Assembly (NCBI RefSeq): GCF_029024925.1
Contig: NZ_CP118962.1
Coordinates: forward strand, 2,410,001-2,474,000
Length of the DNA stretch: 64,000 nucleotides
Direction of reading: 5' to 3'
From: Enterococcus faecalis
Lineage (GTDB): Bacteria; Bacillota; Bacilli; Lactobacillales; Enterococcaceae
Of the stretch, positions 10,907 through 20,781 are shown in pieces. The translations under genes were made by a program, and so were the position numbers. Under the pieces are notes generated by a model, which saw nothing but the letters and a program-made list of their open reading frames with translations, had not been told where the DNA came from and did not search any database. Positions within the stretch are counted from its first letter, which is position 1; each line of letters begins with the position of its first letter.

Positions 10907-12196
10907 TTATAAAACAATTTGCTCGCCACGTTCTGGCAATATTCTTTCACCATACGGGTTTTCCAGTTTTTCTGGTTTTAACGTATGGATTGGAACCAAT
11001 ACTTGAGGTTCAATCAATGCAATAATTTTATCCAGATCTTCTGGCATTGCATGTCCTGAACAAGCTAAACGGACAAAAGTAATGTCTTTTTTAGCCAACA
11101 AAGCTAAAAACACGCGATACTGTGGATCAAAGTCCCCTAACGGTTGCGCATCACTGTGAATGTATAAACTACCTTCTTGGAGGTTGTCAAACTGGTTCAC
11201 AACTTGCCACAAATAGTCTGTTTTGTCCTTTAGTAACGTGTCATACGGGATTTCTAACGCTGGATTCAATTCTGGTATTTTACCAGATTCAGCATAATAA
11301 TAACGAACTTCTATTCCAAATACTTCAAGTAACAACGCAGCCATATTTGCTTCTAAAACGACTGTACGTGGTGACTTTTCAATAATCTTAGCAAAACGTT
11401 CCACGTTTGCTGGATAACCATTAAAGGTAATTTGTCGATTCGGGTTTTCTAGTTCTAAACGAACCAAGTGCTGAACAAGATCTTCTTCACTGACAACCGC
11501 TATTTGGGCTGGATCTGGTTCACGTTCTGGGAAGCTAATGCTTACGCCTTCCATCATTAATAATTCAGTATGTTTAGCTTTTTCACAAAAAGCTAAAGTC
11601 TCTTCACGATTATGGCCATGTAAGCGCAAATCACCTGTGTATGTGATGAAATGGTCAGGCGTGCGAATCAGTAATGCCGAAGCACCGTACGCATCATGAT
11701 CAACAGGCACGATTTCCACTGAAATTTCGCCAACTTTAATCACATCGTTTTTATTAAGACCAATCATTTCTCGGGTAAAATTCTTTTCTTCAAACGGTGA
11801 TGGAATCAAAAAATCACCTTTGCGATTTAAACTATTTAGAATCATCTTCGTTTCTTTTAATGTGTACAACGGAACAGCTGGGTCTAAATAATTAATCATG
11901 CGCGAATGATCTAAATGGGCATGAGATAAGAAAACAGCTGTGTGTTGATACTCTTTGTCTTCTGTACCATGATATTCATAACCTAAACGTGGATCATATA
12001 AGTCTTTTAATTCTGGCACTAAACGATTATTAATTAAGGTTTCAATGTGATCATCGGGCAAATCTAATTCTGGTCGAAATTCTGTACCAAAATCAAAGAA
12101 GATGTGGGCATCTTTATACGCCACTTCAATCACGGTTCCTCCAATTGTTAAAATGCCACTGTGAAAAGTCACAGTTGTTTTAGCCTTTGATTCCAT
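10907..12196 (-). CDS. MBL-fold metallohydrolase in Ugp-type operon
   Basis: A metallo-beta-lactamase-fold enzyme of about 429 residues. The metal-binding motif HAHLDH is in FLSHAHLDHSRMINYL, later ligands are in PVDHDAYGASALLI and YTGDLRLHGHN, and a C-terminal histidine is in VPIHTLKPE. It resembles the RNase J-type MBL family in outline but lacks its C-terminal domain. Its role is probably phosphodiester hydrolysis of an imported compound (inference). The ATG at 12196 is preferred because GAGGAG lies 9 nt upstream; the gene overlaps the permease stop by about 17 bp. Confidence 0.8.
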   Translation of the reverse strand: MESKAKTTVTFHSGILTIGGTVIEVAYKDAHIFFDFGTEFRPELDLPDDHIETLINNRLVPELKDLYDPRLGYEYHGTEDKEYQHTAVFLSHAHLDHSRMINYLDPAVPLYTLKETKMILNSLNRKGDFLIPSPFEEKNFTREMIGLNKNDVIKVGEISVEIVPVDHDAYGASALLIRTPDHFITYTGDLRLHGHNREETLAFCEKAKHTELLMMEGVSISFPEREPDPAQIAVVSEEDLVQHLVRLELENPNRQITFNGYPANVERFAKIIEKSPRTVVLEANMAALLLEVFGIEVRYYYAESGKIPELNPALEIPYDTLLKDKTDYLWQVVNQFDNLQEGSLYIHSDAQPLGDFDPQYRVFLALLAKKDITFVRLACSGHAMPEDLDKIIALIEPQVLVPIHTLKPEKLENPYGERILPERGEQIVL

Positions 12197-12998
12197 TTTT
12201 TGCAACTCCTCTGATAATTTCTTTTCTGAAAATCAAGTAAATAATTAAAATTGGAATAACGGTTAATGTTGCAGCAGCCATTTGTAAATGTACGTCACTA
12301 CCGCTCTCTGTCGCAAAGGCCGATAGTCCATTATTCAATAGACGGTATTTTTTCTCGTTCGTTACCAACAATGGCCATAAGAAAGAATTCCAACTAGAAA
12401 TAAATGTTAAAATCCCTACTGTTACCAACGCTGGTTTTGACATTGGTACTAAAATACGCCAAATATATTCTAAATCACTAGCGCCATCAATTTTGGCAGC
12501 CTTGTAAAAAGTATCAGGAATACCTTTTAAATACCCGTTTAAATAGTAAATATAAAAAATACTAGTTAAAAATGGAATAATTAAGGCGCTGTAAGTATTT
12601 AACAAACCTAATTGCGCAATCGTTTGATAATTGGTAAAAATAATAGATTCATACGGAACCATTAATAACGAAATCATCAAAGCAATGACCACATTTTTAA
12701 AACGGAACTTCAAACTCGTTAACGCGAATGAAGCTAACACGGCGGTGACTACCGTAGCAATCGTTGTAACGCCTGAAACAAAGACTGTGTTCAAGAAATA
12801 CCGAAGAAAGGGTGCTTTTTGAAAGACCTCTGTGTAGTTTTGCCATTGTGGTTGTTTCGGAAACATGGTTGGCGGCATGCTGGTCGCTTCAGAGTAACTC
12901 ATTAAACCAGCTAAAATCATATAGACAAATGGAAATAACGTAATAACGGCTAAAATGCCTAAGAAAACAAATGCGATAATCGTTAAAACTTTTTTCAT
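12180..12998 (-). CDS. ABC sugar-type permease (UgpE class)
   Basis: A 272-residue inner-membrane permease with six hydrophobic segments and the conserved EAA loop (FYKAAKIDGASDLEYIWRILVPMSKPALVT) that contacts the ATPase. It pairs with the upstream gene product as the second half of a heterodimeric importer channel. Four bases separate it from the preceding permease stop. Confidence 0.92.
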   Translation of the reverse strand: MKKVLTIIAFVFLGILAVITLFPFVYMILAGLMSYSEATSMPPTMFPKQPQWQNYTEVFQKAPFLRYFLNTVFVSGVTTIATVVTAVLASFALTSLKFRFKNVVIALMISLLMVPYESIIFTNYQTIAQLGLLNTYSALIIPFLTSIFYIYYLNGYLKGIPDTFYKAAKIDGASDLEYIWRILVPMSKPALVTVGILTFISSWNSFLWPLLVTNEKKYRLLNNGLSAFATESGSDVHLQMAAATLTVIPILIIYLIFRKEIIRGVAKNGIKG

Positions 12999-13002
12999 TG
13001 GC

Positions 13003-13878
13003 TTATTGCCCCACTTTCTTTAAGAGTTTATTTTGTAAGAAAGTGACCACTAAAATAATCACAAATAAAATCACCGTGGCGGCCATCGCAATTCCGGGAC
13101 GCCCTGCAATGTGGAATTTGTCATAAATATAGTACACTGCGGTTGTGGCACTGTTGGCAATCCCCGCACGACCACCGAATAAAGCATAAACTTGTGTATA
13201 AACTTTAAAGGCGCCAATTAAATTGACCGTTAATAAAAAGGCAATGGTCGGGACTAGCTGCGGAAACGTAATACGTCGGAAAATTTCGCCGTCTGAGGCG
13301 CCAAACATTTTTGCAATTTTAAAATGTTCTTCATCAATATTTCTCAACCCAGCCAACAAAATAATAATATTAAATGCTAAACTCGTCCAAACCCCAAAAA
13401 TAATCAATGTCGGCATACTCATTTGAACATTATCTAGCCAGTTGACAGAAGGAATGCCGAAAAAGCCTAAGACGTAATTGACAATTCCATAATCGCCATT
13501 AAAGAAGTAACGGAAGACAATCCCAATGGCAATCGTACTCGTTACATAAGGCATAAAGAAAATCGTTTCAAAGAAACTCTTATGTTTAACTTTTTCAAAG
13601 ATAATCCAAGCAATTGCTAGGGAAATTATCAAGGCAATCGGTACCACAGCAAATGCATAGAGCGCTGTATTTTTTAACGCTTTATAGAAGATTGGATCAT
13701 TCAATACACGTTGGTAATTTTCTAAACCAGCGTAGCGTTGGTTAATTAAGGAACCTTTTTGGAAGCTCATCCACAAAGAACGAAACAGCGGATAAACGCT
13801 AAACAGTAAAATGATTCCTAATGATGGCAGAAGGAAGAGCCATGCTTTTGGTTGATTTTCTGGATTGTATTTTTTCAT
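13003..13878 (-). CDS. ABC sugar-type permease (UgpA class)
   Basis: A 291-residue permease with six predicted transmembrane helices, an N-terminal PKAWLFLLPSLGIILLFSVYPL segment typical of UgpA/MalF-short forms, and the EAA loop (HFKIAKMFGASDGEIFRRITFPQLVPT). The start overlaps the stop of the ATPase gene (TAATG), indicating translational coupling. Confidence 0.92.
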   Translation of the reverse strand: MKKYNPENQPKAWLFLLPSLGIILLFSVYPLFRSLWMSFQKGSLINQRYAGLENYQRVLNDPIFYKALKNTALYAFAVVPIALIISLAIAWIIFEKVKHKSFFETIFFMPYVTSTIAIGIVFRYFFNGDYGIVNYVLGFFGIPSVNWLDNVQMSMPTLIIFGVWTSLAFNIIILLAGLRNIDEEHFKIAKMFGASDGEIFRRITFPQLVPTIAFLLTVNLIGAFKVYTQVYALFGGRAGIANSATTAVYYIYDKFHIAGRPGIAMAATVILFVIILVVTFLQNKLLKKVGQ

Positions 13879-14948
13879 TAGTAAACCCGGTCTCCCGCTT
13901 CGTTAAAGATAAATACTTTTTTATATGAAAAATCAAAAGATAAAGTGTCTCCTTCTTCAATCGCTTCTTCTACACTTACAATTGATTTCACTTGTTCATT
14001 TCCTAATGTAAATCGTAAAATACGTTCTCGACCAATCAATTCCACTAAATCTGTCGTTGTGGTAAAGAGACCTGTTTCAGTTGGTACCACATCTTCTGGA
14101 CGAGAAGCAAACGTATATTTCCCATCAGTCATTGGCATTTTAAAGCGTGCTTGCTCAAAACGCTCAAGCGGAATTTCAAAACTTTCGTGGTACATTTTGC
14201 CGTCTTTCACTTCAACAGACAATAAATTAATAATTGGGTTACCTATGAACTGAGCAACAAATAAGTTATTTGGTTCTAAGTAAAGGTTTTGAGGTTCATC
14301 ATTTTGTTGAATAACCCCTTCGTTTAATAAAATAATTTTATCACTGATTGATAGCGCTTCCTCTTGGTCGTGCGTTACAAAGATTGTTGTAATGCCTACT
14401 TCTTTCACCAAGCGGCGGATTTCTTCACGAATTTTCAAACGCAAACGTGCATCCAAGTTACTTAAAGGCTCATCTAATAATAAAACATCTGGTTTTTGAA
14501 CTAACGCCCGGGTAATCGCAACACGCTGTTGTTGACCACCAGAAAGTGTGCCTGGCTTTTTATGGCTTAACTCTTCAATATTCGTTAGTTTCATATATTC
14601 TTCGGCAATAGCTTGTGCCTCTGCCTTGGGAACTTTCTTACTTCCTACCGTCAAAGGAAACATTACGTTTTCTAGAACAGTCATATGTGGATATAAGGCA
14701 TAGTTTTGAAAAACGAACCCGATGTTCCGATCTTTTGGTGCTGTTTTGACAACCGATTGCTGTCGAAACTGAATATCTCCATCACTTGGATGCAATAAAC
14801 CTGCAATTAAGTTTAAAATTGTGGATTTCCCACACCCACTTGGTCCTAACAAACAAACCAAGTCCCCTTGCTCAATCGTAAAATTGACCGATTTTAACGC
14901 TTCAAACCCATTATCGAATACTTTTTTCAAGTCGATAACTTCTATCAT
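13878..14948 (-). CDS. ABC transporter ATP-binding protein (UgpC/MsmK class)
   Basis: A 356-residue importer ATPase. Walker A GPSGCGKST, Q loop FVFQNYALYPHM, signature LSGGQQQRVAI, Walker B VLLLDEPLSNLDA and switch FVTHDQEEAL are intact, followed by a regulatory TOBE-type C-terminal domain. It is the first gene of the operon ugpC-ugpA-ugpE-MBL hydrolase-ugpB-nucleotidase. I chose ATG 14948 because GGAGG lies 8 nt upstream; the longer in-frame start at 15023 would add a non-conserved leader. Confidence 0.92.
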   Translation of the reverse strand: MIEVIDLKKVFDNGFEALKSVNFTIEQGDLVCLLGPSGCGKSTILNLIAGLLHPSDGDIQFRQQSVVKTAPKDRNIGFVFQNYALYPHMTVLENVMFPLTVGSKKVPKAEAQAIAEEYMKLTNIEELSHKKPGTLSGGQQQRVAITRALVQKPDVLLLDEPLSNLDARLRLKIREEIRRLVKEVGITTIFVTHDQEEALSISDKIILLNEGVIQQNDEPQNLYLEPNNLFVAQFIGNPIINLLSVEVKDGKMYHESFEIPLERFEQARFKMPMTDGKYTFASRPEDVVPTETGLFTTTTDLVELIGRERILRFTLGNEQVKSIVSVEEAIEEGDTLSFDFSYKKVFIFNEAGDRVY

Positions 14949-15124
14949 GACCCAACCTCCAAAAAAACATTTAATAGCATACCTTTTGATTTTAACATTT
15001 ATTTCTTGCAACCGCGAGAGCAAAGCTGTTTCATTAAGATAAAAATAGGTAAAGTTAATGTATTTTTTATGTAAAAAATGTTGTTTTTCTGAAAATCCTA
15101 TTTACACTTTTTTTAATGCACAAC

Positions 15125-15156
15125 AAAAAAACAGAGAATTTTTCTCTGCTTTTTTG
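15125..15156. terminator. terminator after glycosyltransferase gene
   Basis: The hairpin CAGAGAA-TTT-TTCTCTG with A and T runs on either side lies immediately downstream of the minus-strand glycosyltransferase stop. Confidence 0.75.
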
Positions 15157-15157
15157 G

Positions 15158-16096
15158 TTATTTTTTAGAATCTTTTTCTGATTCCTTTACAATATAAATT
15201 GGTCGTTTTTTCGTTTCTAAGAAAATTTTGCCGATATATTTGCCAATAATTCCTAAACATAATAGTTGCAAACCACCTACAAAAAGTACAATACAAACCA
15301 TTGAAGGCCAGCCGCTTGTTGGATCACCATTAACTAATGTTCGAAAGATAATCACTAACATTGCTAGTGCAGAACCAATACACGAAAAGGCGCCAACGTA
15401 TGAAGCAATATTCAATGGTGTTTCTGAAAAATTGACAATCCCGTCAATTGAATAACTTAATAGACTCCAGAAAGACCAAGAGGTTTCTCCAGCAATTCGT
15501 TCTCGATTTTTAAATTCAATATATTCTGTTTTAAAGCCGACCCAACTAAAAATCCCTTTTGAAAAACGATTATACTCAGATAACTCTAAAATCGCATCGA
15601 CCATTTGTCGGGTCATGACACGGAAGTCACGGGCACCATCCACCATTTCCGTCTCAGCAATTCGATTAATGAGTTTATAGAACATCCGTGCAAAAAAGCT
15701 ACGAATGGGCGGTTCACCGTCTCTTGTTATGCGTCGTGTGCCAACACAATCTAAATCTGCACTGGTTTCAATCATCTCAATCATTTGAGGTAATAACTCA
15801 GGCGGGTCTTGTAAATCAACGTCCATGACTGTCACTAAGTCACCTGTTGCTTCTTTTAAACCAGCGTATAAGCCTGCTTCTTTCCCAAAATTTCGTGAAA
15901 AAGAAAGATAACGGACCTTCTCTGGATGTTCGCGATAAAGCTGTCTTAAAACAGCTAACGTCTTATCTTTTGAGCCATCATTCACAAATATATATTCTAC
16001 TGAATGAGACAGTTGCTGGCTAATTTTTTCTACTTCTTCAAAAAACAGCGGAATCGCTGCTTCCTCATTATAACAAGGGACAACAATTGATAACAT
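15158..16096 (-). CDS. family 2 glycosyltransferase, polyprenyl-phosphate type (GtrB/CsbB-like)
   Basis: A 312-residue membrane glycosyltransferase. The N-terminal GT-A domain has VVPCYNEEAAIPLFFEEV, FVNDGSKDKT and the catalytic VTVMDVDLQDPPELLP; two transmembrane helices follow at about residues 230-255 and 265-290. Proteins of this class move a sugar from a nucleotide donor to undecaprenyl phosphate for later glycosylation of wall polymers or lipoteichoic acid. No flippase gene is adjacent. It is a single-gene unit with its own ribosome site and terminator. Confidence 0.88.
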   Translation of the reverse strand: MLSIVVPCYNEEAAIPLFFEEVEKISQQLSHSVEYIFVNDGSKDKTLAVLRQLYREHPEKVRYLSFSRNFGKEAGLYAGLKEATGDLVTVMDVDLQDPPELLPQMIEMIETSADLDCVGTRRITRDGEPPIRSFFARMFYKLINRIAETEMVDGARDFRVMTRQMVDAILELSEYNRFSKGIFSWVGFKTEYIEFKNRERIAGETSWSFWSLLSYSIDGIVNFSETPLNIASYVGAFSCIGSALAMLVIIFRTLVNGDPTSGWPSMVCIVLFVGGLQLLCLGIIGKYIGKIFLETKKRPIYIVKESEKDSKK

Positions 16097-16184
16097 TTTA
16101 TTTCCTCCACACTTCAGTTAATTATCATTATACCATATAATAGCCTTATTAAATAACGATATCCAACTAAAAATAACTTAAATA

Positions 16185-16230
16185 GAAAGAACCTGAGAAA
16201 AAATCCAAAACGATTCTTTCTCAGGCTGAC
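16185..16230 (-). terminator. stem-loop downstream of the HesB-like gene
   Basis: Arms CCTGAGAAA (16192-16200) and TTTCTCAGG (16217-16225) form a hairpin about 70 nt past the stop of the minus-strand HesB-like gene. The T-run is broken, so this is a moderate candidate. Confidence 0.5.
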
Positions 16231-16299
16231 TAGCGGTTAAACGAAAGCAACAGAAATAGTCCTACGCACTACTTCAGCCTCTTTTGTTTAGCACTAAAA

Positions 16300-16611
16300 T
16301 TATTTTGTTAAATCTTCTTGGTTCGCTTCAAATTGATAACGCGGTTCATCATTCTTTTCATCATAATCAACAATCAAATCATACCCTTTAAAGAACCAAT
16401 CATCTGTTTCTTCAATAAAATAGGTAATCCCATCTAGGTTCTCTTTAATCATTGGCTCATCTGGCGCTTCTACAGACATCGCAATGGAAAAACCATCATG
16501 AACAGGTGTTTTTCCGTAAATTTTTCCGAAAAAACGAATGCCTGTCTCAGGCTGAACCCCGGTTTCTTCTTTAAACCATTGTTGGGCTTTCGGTGTCACT
16601 TCTAATTTCAT
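16300..16611 (-). CDS. HesB/YneR-type iron-sulfur-related protein
   Basis: A 103-residue member of the HesB/YneR group (A-type Fe-S fold relatives), opening MKLEVTPKAQQWFKEETG and continuing IRFFGKIYG. The usual C-terminal cysteine pair of true Fe-S carriers is absent, as in the Gram-positive YneR branch, so iron-sulfur binding is doubtful. The ATG at 16611 follows AAGGAGGAAC; the earlier in-frame start overlaps this ribosome site. Confidence 0.8.
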   Translation of the reverse strand: MKLEVTPKAQQWFKEETGVQPETGIRFFGKIYGKTPVHDGFSIAMSVEAPDEPMIKENLDGITYFIEETDDWFFKGYDLIVDYDEKNDEPRYQFEANQEDLTK

Positions 16612-16683
16612 TCTTTGTTCCTCCTTCACATCTCTGTCGCCATTTATTGTAGCACAGCGCAGTGCTTTTAGAGAATAAAGTGC

Positions 16684-17349
16684 TTAGCCATTCATTTTTT
16701 CATCTAATAAATCGACATCTGCGGTATCACCGATAACTAATAAATTATCGTTTTCTCGAACAATTTCAGAAGCATCTGGCGAAGCAATTACTTCTGTTTT
16801 CGAGCGGCGAATCGCTACCACAGTTAAACCAAATCGCTGACGGAAATTTAATTCTGCTAAGGTTTTATTGTAAAATTTTGGATTGGTGACCCGAACCTCA
16901 GCTAATGAAAATTCGCTAGATAATTCAATATAATCTAAAATATTGCGTGAAACAAGTTTATGGGCAATTCGAATACCCATATCTCGCTCTGGGTGAACGA
17001 CCATGTCTGCCCCAATTTTATCTAAGACACGGGCATGATATTCATTGACTGCTTTGGCTAAGACATTGGGAACCCCCATCTCTTTAACCATTAATGTTAC
17101 TAAAATACTCGCTTGAATATCTTCACCAATTGCCACCACTACGTGATCAAAATTCCGAATCCCTAAAGAACGCAACGTCATTTCATCTTGGGCGTTAGCC
17201 ACCACTGCATGCGTTGCAATATTCATATATTCATTGACACGGTCTTCACTGCTGTCAATGGCCAAAACTTCTTGACCAGCTTCCACCAAAGTTTGGCATA
17301 TGCTGCCGCCAAAACGTCCTAAACCAATAATTGCAAAATTTTGTTTCAT
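16684..17349 (-). CDS. ktrA: KtrA/TrkA-type potassium uptake regulatory subunit
   Basis: A 221-residue cytosolic RCK protein. The N-terminal Rossmann-type nucleotide-binding domain begins FAIIGLGRFGGSICQTLVEAGQEVLAID; a C-terminal TrkA_C domain begins near residue 137 (EFSLAEVRV). Such subunits gate a KtrB-type K+ channel in response to ATP/ADP or c-di-AMP. No ktrB-like membrane gene is next to it in this window, so the partner would be encoded elsewhere. Confidence 0.9.
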   Translation of the reverse strand: MKQNFAIIGLGRFGGSICQTLVEAGQEVLAIDSSEDRVNEYMNIATHAVVANAQDEMTLRSLGIRNFDHVVVAIGEDIQASILVTLMVKEMGVPNVLAKAVNEYHARVLDKIGADMVVHPERDMGIRIAHKLVSRNILDYIELSSEFSLAEVRVTNPKFYNKTLAELNFRQRFGLTVVAIRRSKTEVIASPDASEIVRENDNLLVIGDTADVDLLDEKMNG

Positions 17350-17391
17350 TTCTTCTGACCGCTCCTGTCTGTTCGTTAAAATTAGTATAAC

Positions 17392-17443
17392 AAATCCATA
17401 AATAAATTCCTAGAAGGATTTCCTAGAATTTATTTATGGATTT
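17392..17443 (-). terminator. liaFSR terminator
   Basis: A long nearly perfect inverted repeat (AAATCCATAAATAAATTC and complement, with a second TAGAA/TTCTA block) lies between the liaR stop and the ktrA start. Confidence 0.85.
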
Positions 17444-17452
17444 ATCTGATAT

Positions 17453-18085
17453 TTATTTGGCTAAACCATGTTGAAAAGCATAAATCGCCGCTTGGGTCCG
17501 ATCATCCACATCTAGTTTTGCTAAAATGTTTGAAACATGTGTTTTAACTGTTTTCAAAGTGATAAAGAGTTCATCAGCTATTTCCTGATTACTTTTACCT
17601 TGTGCAATCAACATTAAAATTTCGTGTTCCCGGTTTGTCAAATCTTCGTGCAACACCGGCTCTTGTTTTTTTGTTAACCGTTCCATCATCTTATGCGTCA
17701 CTTCAGGTTCCAACACACGCTCTCCGCGATAAGTCGCCCGAATTGCATCAGCAATCTCATGAGCTGTTGATGTTTTTAATAGGTAGCCTGCTGCACCAGC
17801 TTCAATCGCCGGATACACTTTTTCATCATCAATAAAACTCGTCACAATAATAATCTTGGCTTCTGGCCAATCTTTCAAGATCGCTTTGGTTGAATCAATG
17901 CCATCCATTTCTTCCATTACCAAATCCATCAAAATAACATCTGGACGTAGTTCCAATGCTTTTTCATAGCCAATCTTACCGTTTTCTGCTTCGCCTACGA
18001 CTTCTATATCCTCTTGAATAGATAAATATGATGAAACGCCTAAACGGACCATTTCATGGTCATCCACTAACATTACTTTGATCAC
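17453..18085 (-). CDS. liaR: LiaR response regulator
   Basis: A 210-residue NarL/LuxR-type response regulator. The receiver domain has the acidic pocket DDHE near residue 8, phospho-acceptor Asp in [13 protein letters not shown] (near residue 54) and the Thr/Lys switch residues ([15 protein letters not shown]). The C-terminal helix-turn-helix runs [40 protein letters not shown]. It is the last gene of liaFSR and controls the cell-envelope stress response to antimicrobial peptides and daptomycin in enterococci (known for the family). Its start overlaps the liaS end by 26 bp. Confidence 0.96.
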   Translation of the reverse strand: MIKVMLVDDHEMVRLGVSSYLSIQEDIEVVGEAENGKIGYEKALELRPDVILMDLVMEEMDGIDSTKAILKDWPEAKIIIVTSFIDDEKVYPAIEAGAAGYLLKTSTAHEIADAIRATYRGERVLEPEVTHKMMERLTKKQEPVLHEDLTNREHEILMLIAQGKSNQEIADELFITLKTVKTHVSNILAKLDVDDRTQAAIYAFQHGLAK

Positions 18086-19163
18086 TTGCAGTTTCCTCCT
18101 TTATGACAGGAACTTTAATTTCAACGCTGGTTCCCTGCCCTTTAAAACTAATAATTTTAACTGTACCGCCCATGCCGACAACACGTTCTCGGATATTATT
18201 TAAGCCATAACTACCGGCTTTATTACTTTGTTCCTTCATATCAAAGCCGACACCGTCATCAACAATACGCAATAACACGTTTTTATCGACTTGGTGTAAG
18301 TATACCTCTAATTCCTTTGCTTTGGCATGTCTTAAGGTATTTGAAAGTAATTCCTGCACAATTCGGAAAAGATGATCCTCAATGCTGCTATTTAAATGAA
18401 CATCTTCAACATCCCAAATCAATTCAATTTTAATTTTTGTTTGTAGTTCTTTCAGTAATTGTTCAATACCTTTACGCAAACTTTTTCCTTCTAGACTGAT
18501 AGGACGCAAGTGCAACAGTAACGCGCGCATTTCCGATTGGGAGGCATTAATGATTTCTGCCACCATGGCTAGTTGTTTGCGATATGGTTCAGGGGTTTCT
18601 GTTCGTTGTGCTTGTTCATTTAAGGCAGACAACATCATCATGGCTGCAAAAAGTTGTTGACTGACTGAATCATGCAACTCCCGCGCCAAACGATGCCGCT
18701 CGTTCTCTAAAATTTCTTCTTTTGTTTGCCCATCCATTAATTGCGGTCGACTGTTTAATAATTGCAATTCTTTAGACATCTCTAATAATTTATTTTTAAT
18801 CGACCAAATATCTTGTTCGACTTCGGTTAGATAATGGTCTTGATTTTCACTGGTCGTTGGTTTGTTTAAGACTGGACTTTCATAATTACCATTGGCCAAT
18901 AACCGAAGTTTTTCTTCAATCCGTCCATATTGCCCTTTTTGAACCAATGAAATCAGTAAAAAGGTCAATAAGCCTATTAGTAAGGATATGAGAACAATGT
19001 GCACAATTAGTGGTAAATAAAAGACTTTTCTCTGAAGAAGCTCTAATAGCCACCGGTTTTGTTTAATCGAATGAAAATATGAAAACAATGTAATTAAGAT
19101 AACAATAAAGGTGCTAAGGGACGCATATAATGAAATCATGCGTCTTGAAATCCGATCGGTCAT
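18060..19163 (-). CDS. liaS: LiaS sensor histidine kinase
   Basis: A 367-residue kinase with two N-terminal membrane helices (about residues 12-28 and 50-72) and almost no extracellular loop, which is typical of intramembrane-sensing kinases. The HisKA_3 phospho-acceptor is in [22 protein letters not shown] and the ATPase domain has [11 protein letters not shown] and DDGVGFD with [12 protein letters not shown]. It phosphorylates LiaR and is restrained by LiaF. The start ATG overlaps the liaF stop (4 bp). Confidence 0.95.
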   Translation of the reverse strand: MTDRISRRMISLYASLSTFIVILITLFSYFHSIKQNRWLLELLQRKVFYLPLIVHIVLISLLIGLLTFLLISLVQKGQYGRIEEKLRLLANGNYESPVLNKPTTSENQDHYLTEVEQDIWSIKNKLLEMSKELQLLNSRPQLMDGQTKEEILENERHRLARELHDSVSQQLFAAMMMLSALNEQAQRTETPEPYRKQLAMVAEIINASQSEMRALLLHLRPISLEGKSLRKGIEQLLKELQTKIKIELIWDVEDVHLNSSIEDHLFRIVQELLSNTLRHAKAKELEVYLHQVDKNVLLRIVDDGVGFDMKEQSNKAGSYGLNNIRERVVGMGGTVKIISFKGQGTSVEIKVPVIKEETASDQSNVSG

Positions 19164-19891
19164 ACACGGATCACCTCAACATCTCCTACTAAAGTGTTCG
19201 TCATAATTTTCAAACGACGAAGATTGGTATCATAATCATTGCTGTAAATTTTTAATGATTCGTTTTTCAATTGATATTTTTCTTCTTCAAAACGTACCGT
19301 TCCGTAAAAAGTTGAATGTTCTAACAAAATTGCTACACCTAACGGTACTAGAATTCGCGTGCGGCCAAAACCTTTACGAATAATAATAATATTGTCTTCT
19401 TTCGGTAGTAGCGTATTACCTAAATCAATAATGGTGTCCCCAGAGATTAAATCAATATTGATATCGTCCCATTCATAGATATTGTTACCAATGCGTTCGT
19501 TGGCAAACCAGCGGCGTTTAAATCGTTTGCCATTTTTAGGTTCTTTTGCCGCCGTCTCCACCATAATCATTTGTTTTTTACGCCAAGGTGCTCGCTCAGC
19601 TATATCCACGCCTGAAATCTCAAAGCCTTTTAAGCCGATAAAGAGTACGCCAAAAATCAGCATAAACCAAACAGCCGTGCTGTTCATTGCACCAATGACA
19701 ATAAAAACAACGCCGAGGACGAATTGAAAGTTGTTAAAATGTGTTTTAGATGCTTTCCTGGAAACATAGGCCACAAGTAAAACGCCAATTGTTAATAAAA
19801 CAGCTAATCCAGGATTATGTACAATTTGCCATAACGCCAGAATAAAAAGTAATGCTTCTGCGACGATAAAAAAGCGCCAAGGGTTATTCAT
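19160..19891 (-). CDS. liaF: LiaF, inhibitor of the Lia system
   Basis: A membrane protein of about 243 residues with four N-terminal transmembrane helices (about residues 5-85) and a beta-strand-rich C-terminal cytosolic domain (YEWDDINIDLISGDTIIDLGNTLLP...) typical of LiaF/VraT. It holds LiaS inactive without stress. An intact four-isoleucine run (KEDNIIIIRKGF) sits where loss of one Ile is reported in daptomycin-resistant E. faecalis. ATG 19891 is preferred (GGAGGAGGC upstream). First gene of liaFSR. Confidence 0.94.
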   Translation of the reverse strand: MNNPWRFFIVAEALLFILALWQIVHNPGLAVLLTIGVLLVAYVSRKASKTHFNNFQFVLGVVFIVIGAMNSTAVWFMLIFGVLFIGLKGFEISGVDIAERAPWRKKQMIMVETAAKEPKNGKRFKRRWFANERIGNNIYEWDDINIDLISGDTIIDLGNTLLPKEDNIIIIRKGFGRTRILVPLGVAILLEHSTFYGTVRFEEEKYQLKNESLKIYSNDYDTNLRRLKIMTNTLVGDVEVIRV

Positions 19892-19940
19892 AGATTTGCC
19901 TCCTCCCTCTGTCATTTATTTTACTCGTTTATTTTATTTA

Positions 19941-19991
19941 ATCATAGTGGTTTGCGCCTCAGGTTACCATAGGACTTTAGCCCTAAATGTC
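19941..19991 (-). promoter_or_regulatory. candidate LiaR-dependent promoter of liaFSR
   Basis: A dyad GACTTTAG-CC-CTAAATGTC lies at 19973-19991 and a TATGAT -10 (minus strand) at 19941-19946, but no -35 consensus is found at the right distance. The dyad would be centred about 48 bp upstream of the start, a good place for an autoactivating response regulator. The assignment to LiaR rests on position and symmetry only. Confidence 0.4.
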
Positions 19992-20041
19992 ATAGATTGC
20001 GAAAGGACAGGCCTTGGAAGCTGCCTGCCCTACTCAATTAT

Positions 20042-20521
20042 TTAGTTTGCTTCAACTTTTGTAATTTTAACTGTCATGTCGCCACCAGGTGTTGCAATAA
20101 TCACTTGGTCGCCTAATTGTTTACCAATTAAGGCTTGCGCAATCGGTGAATCATTAGAAATTTTACCAGAAAATGGATCGGCTTCGGCACTTCCTACGAT
20201 TGTGTATTCCTCTTCTTCTCCATCAGGCAATTCTTGGAAAGTAACTGTTTTACCGATGGAAACTTCGTCTTGGTCCACGCCATCATTATCGATGATTTCT
20301 GCAAAACGAATCATATTTTCTAACGTTGTAATACGTCCTTCAACGAAAGCTTGTTCATCTTTAGCTGATTCATACTCTGAGTTCTCTGAAAGATCCCCAA
20401 AGCTACGAGCGATTTTAATACGCTCTACGATTTCTTTACGTTTAATTGTTTTTAATTCTTCTAGCTCTTGTTCTAATTTTTCTTTTCCTTCAAGAGTCAT
20501 TGGATATACTTTTTCTACCAT
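20042..20521 (-). CDS. greA: transcription elongation factor GreA
   Basis: A 159-residue factor that rescues backtracked RNA polymerase by stimulating transcript cleavage. The N-terminal coiled coil ([40 protein letters not shown]) carries the acidic tip residues Asp and Glu in GDLSENSEY; the C-terminal FKBP-like domain ends [25 protein letters not shown]. The ATG at 20521 follows AGGAG and matches the family start; the longer in-frame form is rejected. Confidence 0.97.
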   Translation of the reverse strand: MVEKVYPMTLEGKEKLEQELEELKTIKRKEIVERIKIARSFGDLSENSEYESAKDEQAFVEGRITTLENMIRFAEIIDNDGVDQDEVSIGKTVTFQELPDGEEEEYTIVGSAEADPFSGKISNDSPIAQALIGKQLGDQVIIATPGGDMTVKITKVEAN

Positions 20522-20725
20522 GTTAATTCTCCTTTTTCGCTTAACGATACGTAGTTCTTGGTTGGTTATTGAAAAAAATTCCGCTTTCAATCCACAAAAG
20601 AGTACCACGCTTTTTCTAAATTGTAAATATAATTATTGAATTTTTGTGATTTTGCTAAATTTTATTTATATAAATTTCTAGTTACTACTCTTTCCCTCTG
20701 TTAAACAGATTACTTTTTGAGTATC

Positions 20726-20772
20726 TAAAAGCTTGGTGAATCATACAAAATTGATTCACCAAGCTCTTTTAT
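20726..20772 (-). terminator. terminator after mltG
   Basis: A 14-bp perfect stem (AGCTTGGTGAATCA / TGATTCACCAAGCT) lies just downstream of the mltG stop, with a short T stretch on the minus-strand side. Confidence 0.8.
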
Positions 20773-20781
20773 GTTTTCATT

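Noticed and set aside
20076-20639. 187-aa plus-strand ORF opposite greA
   Set aside because: greA is a certain gene on the other strand; Ser-rich antisense frames are typical shadows.
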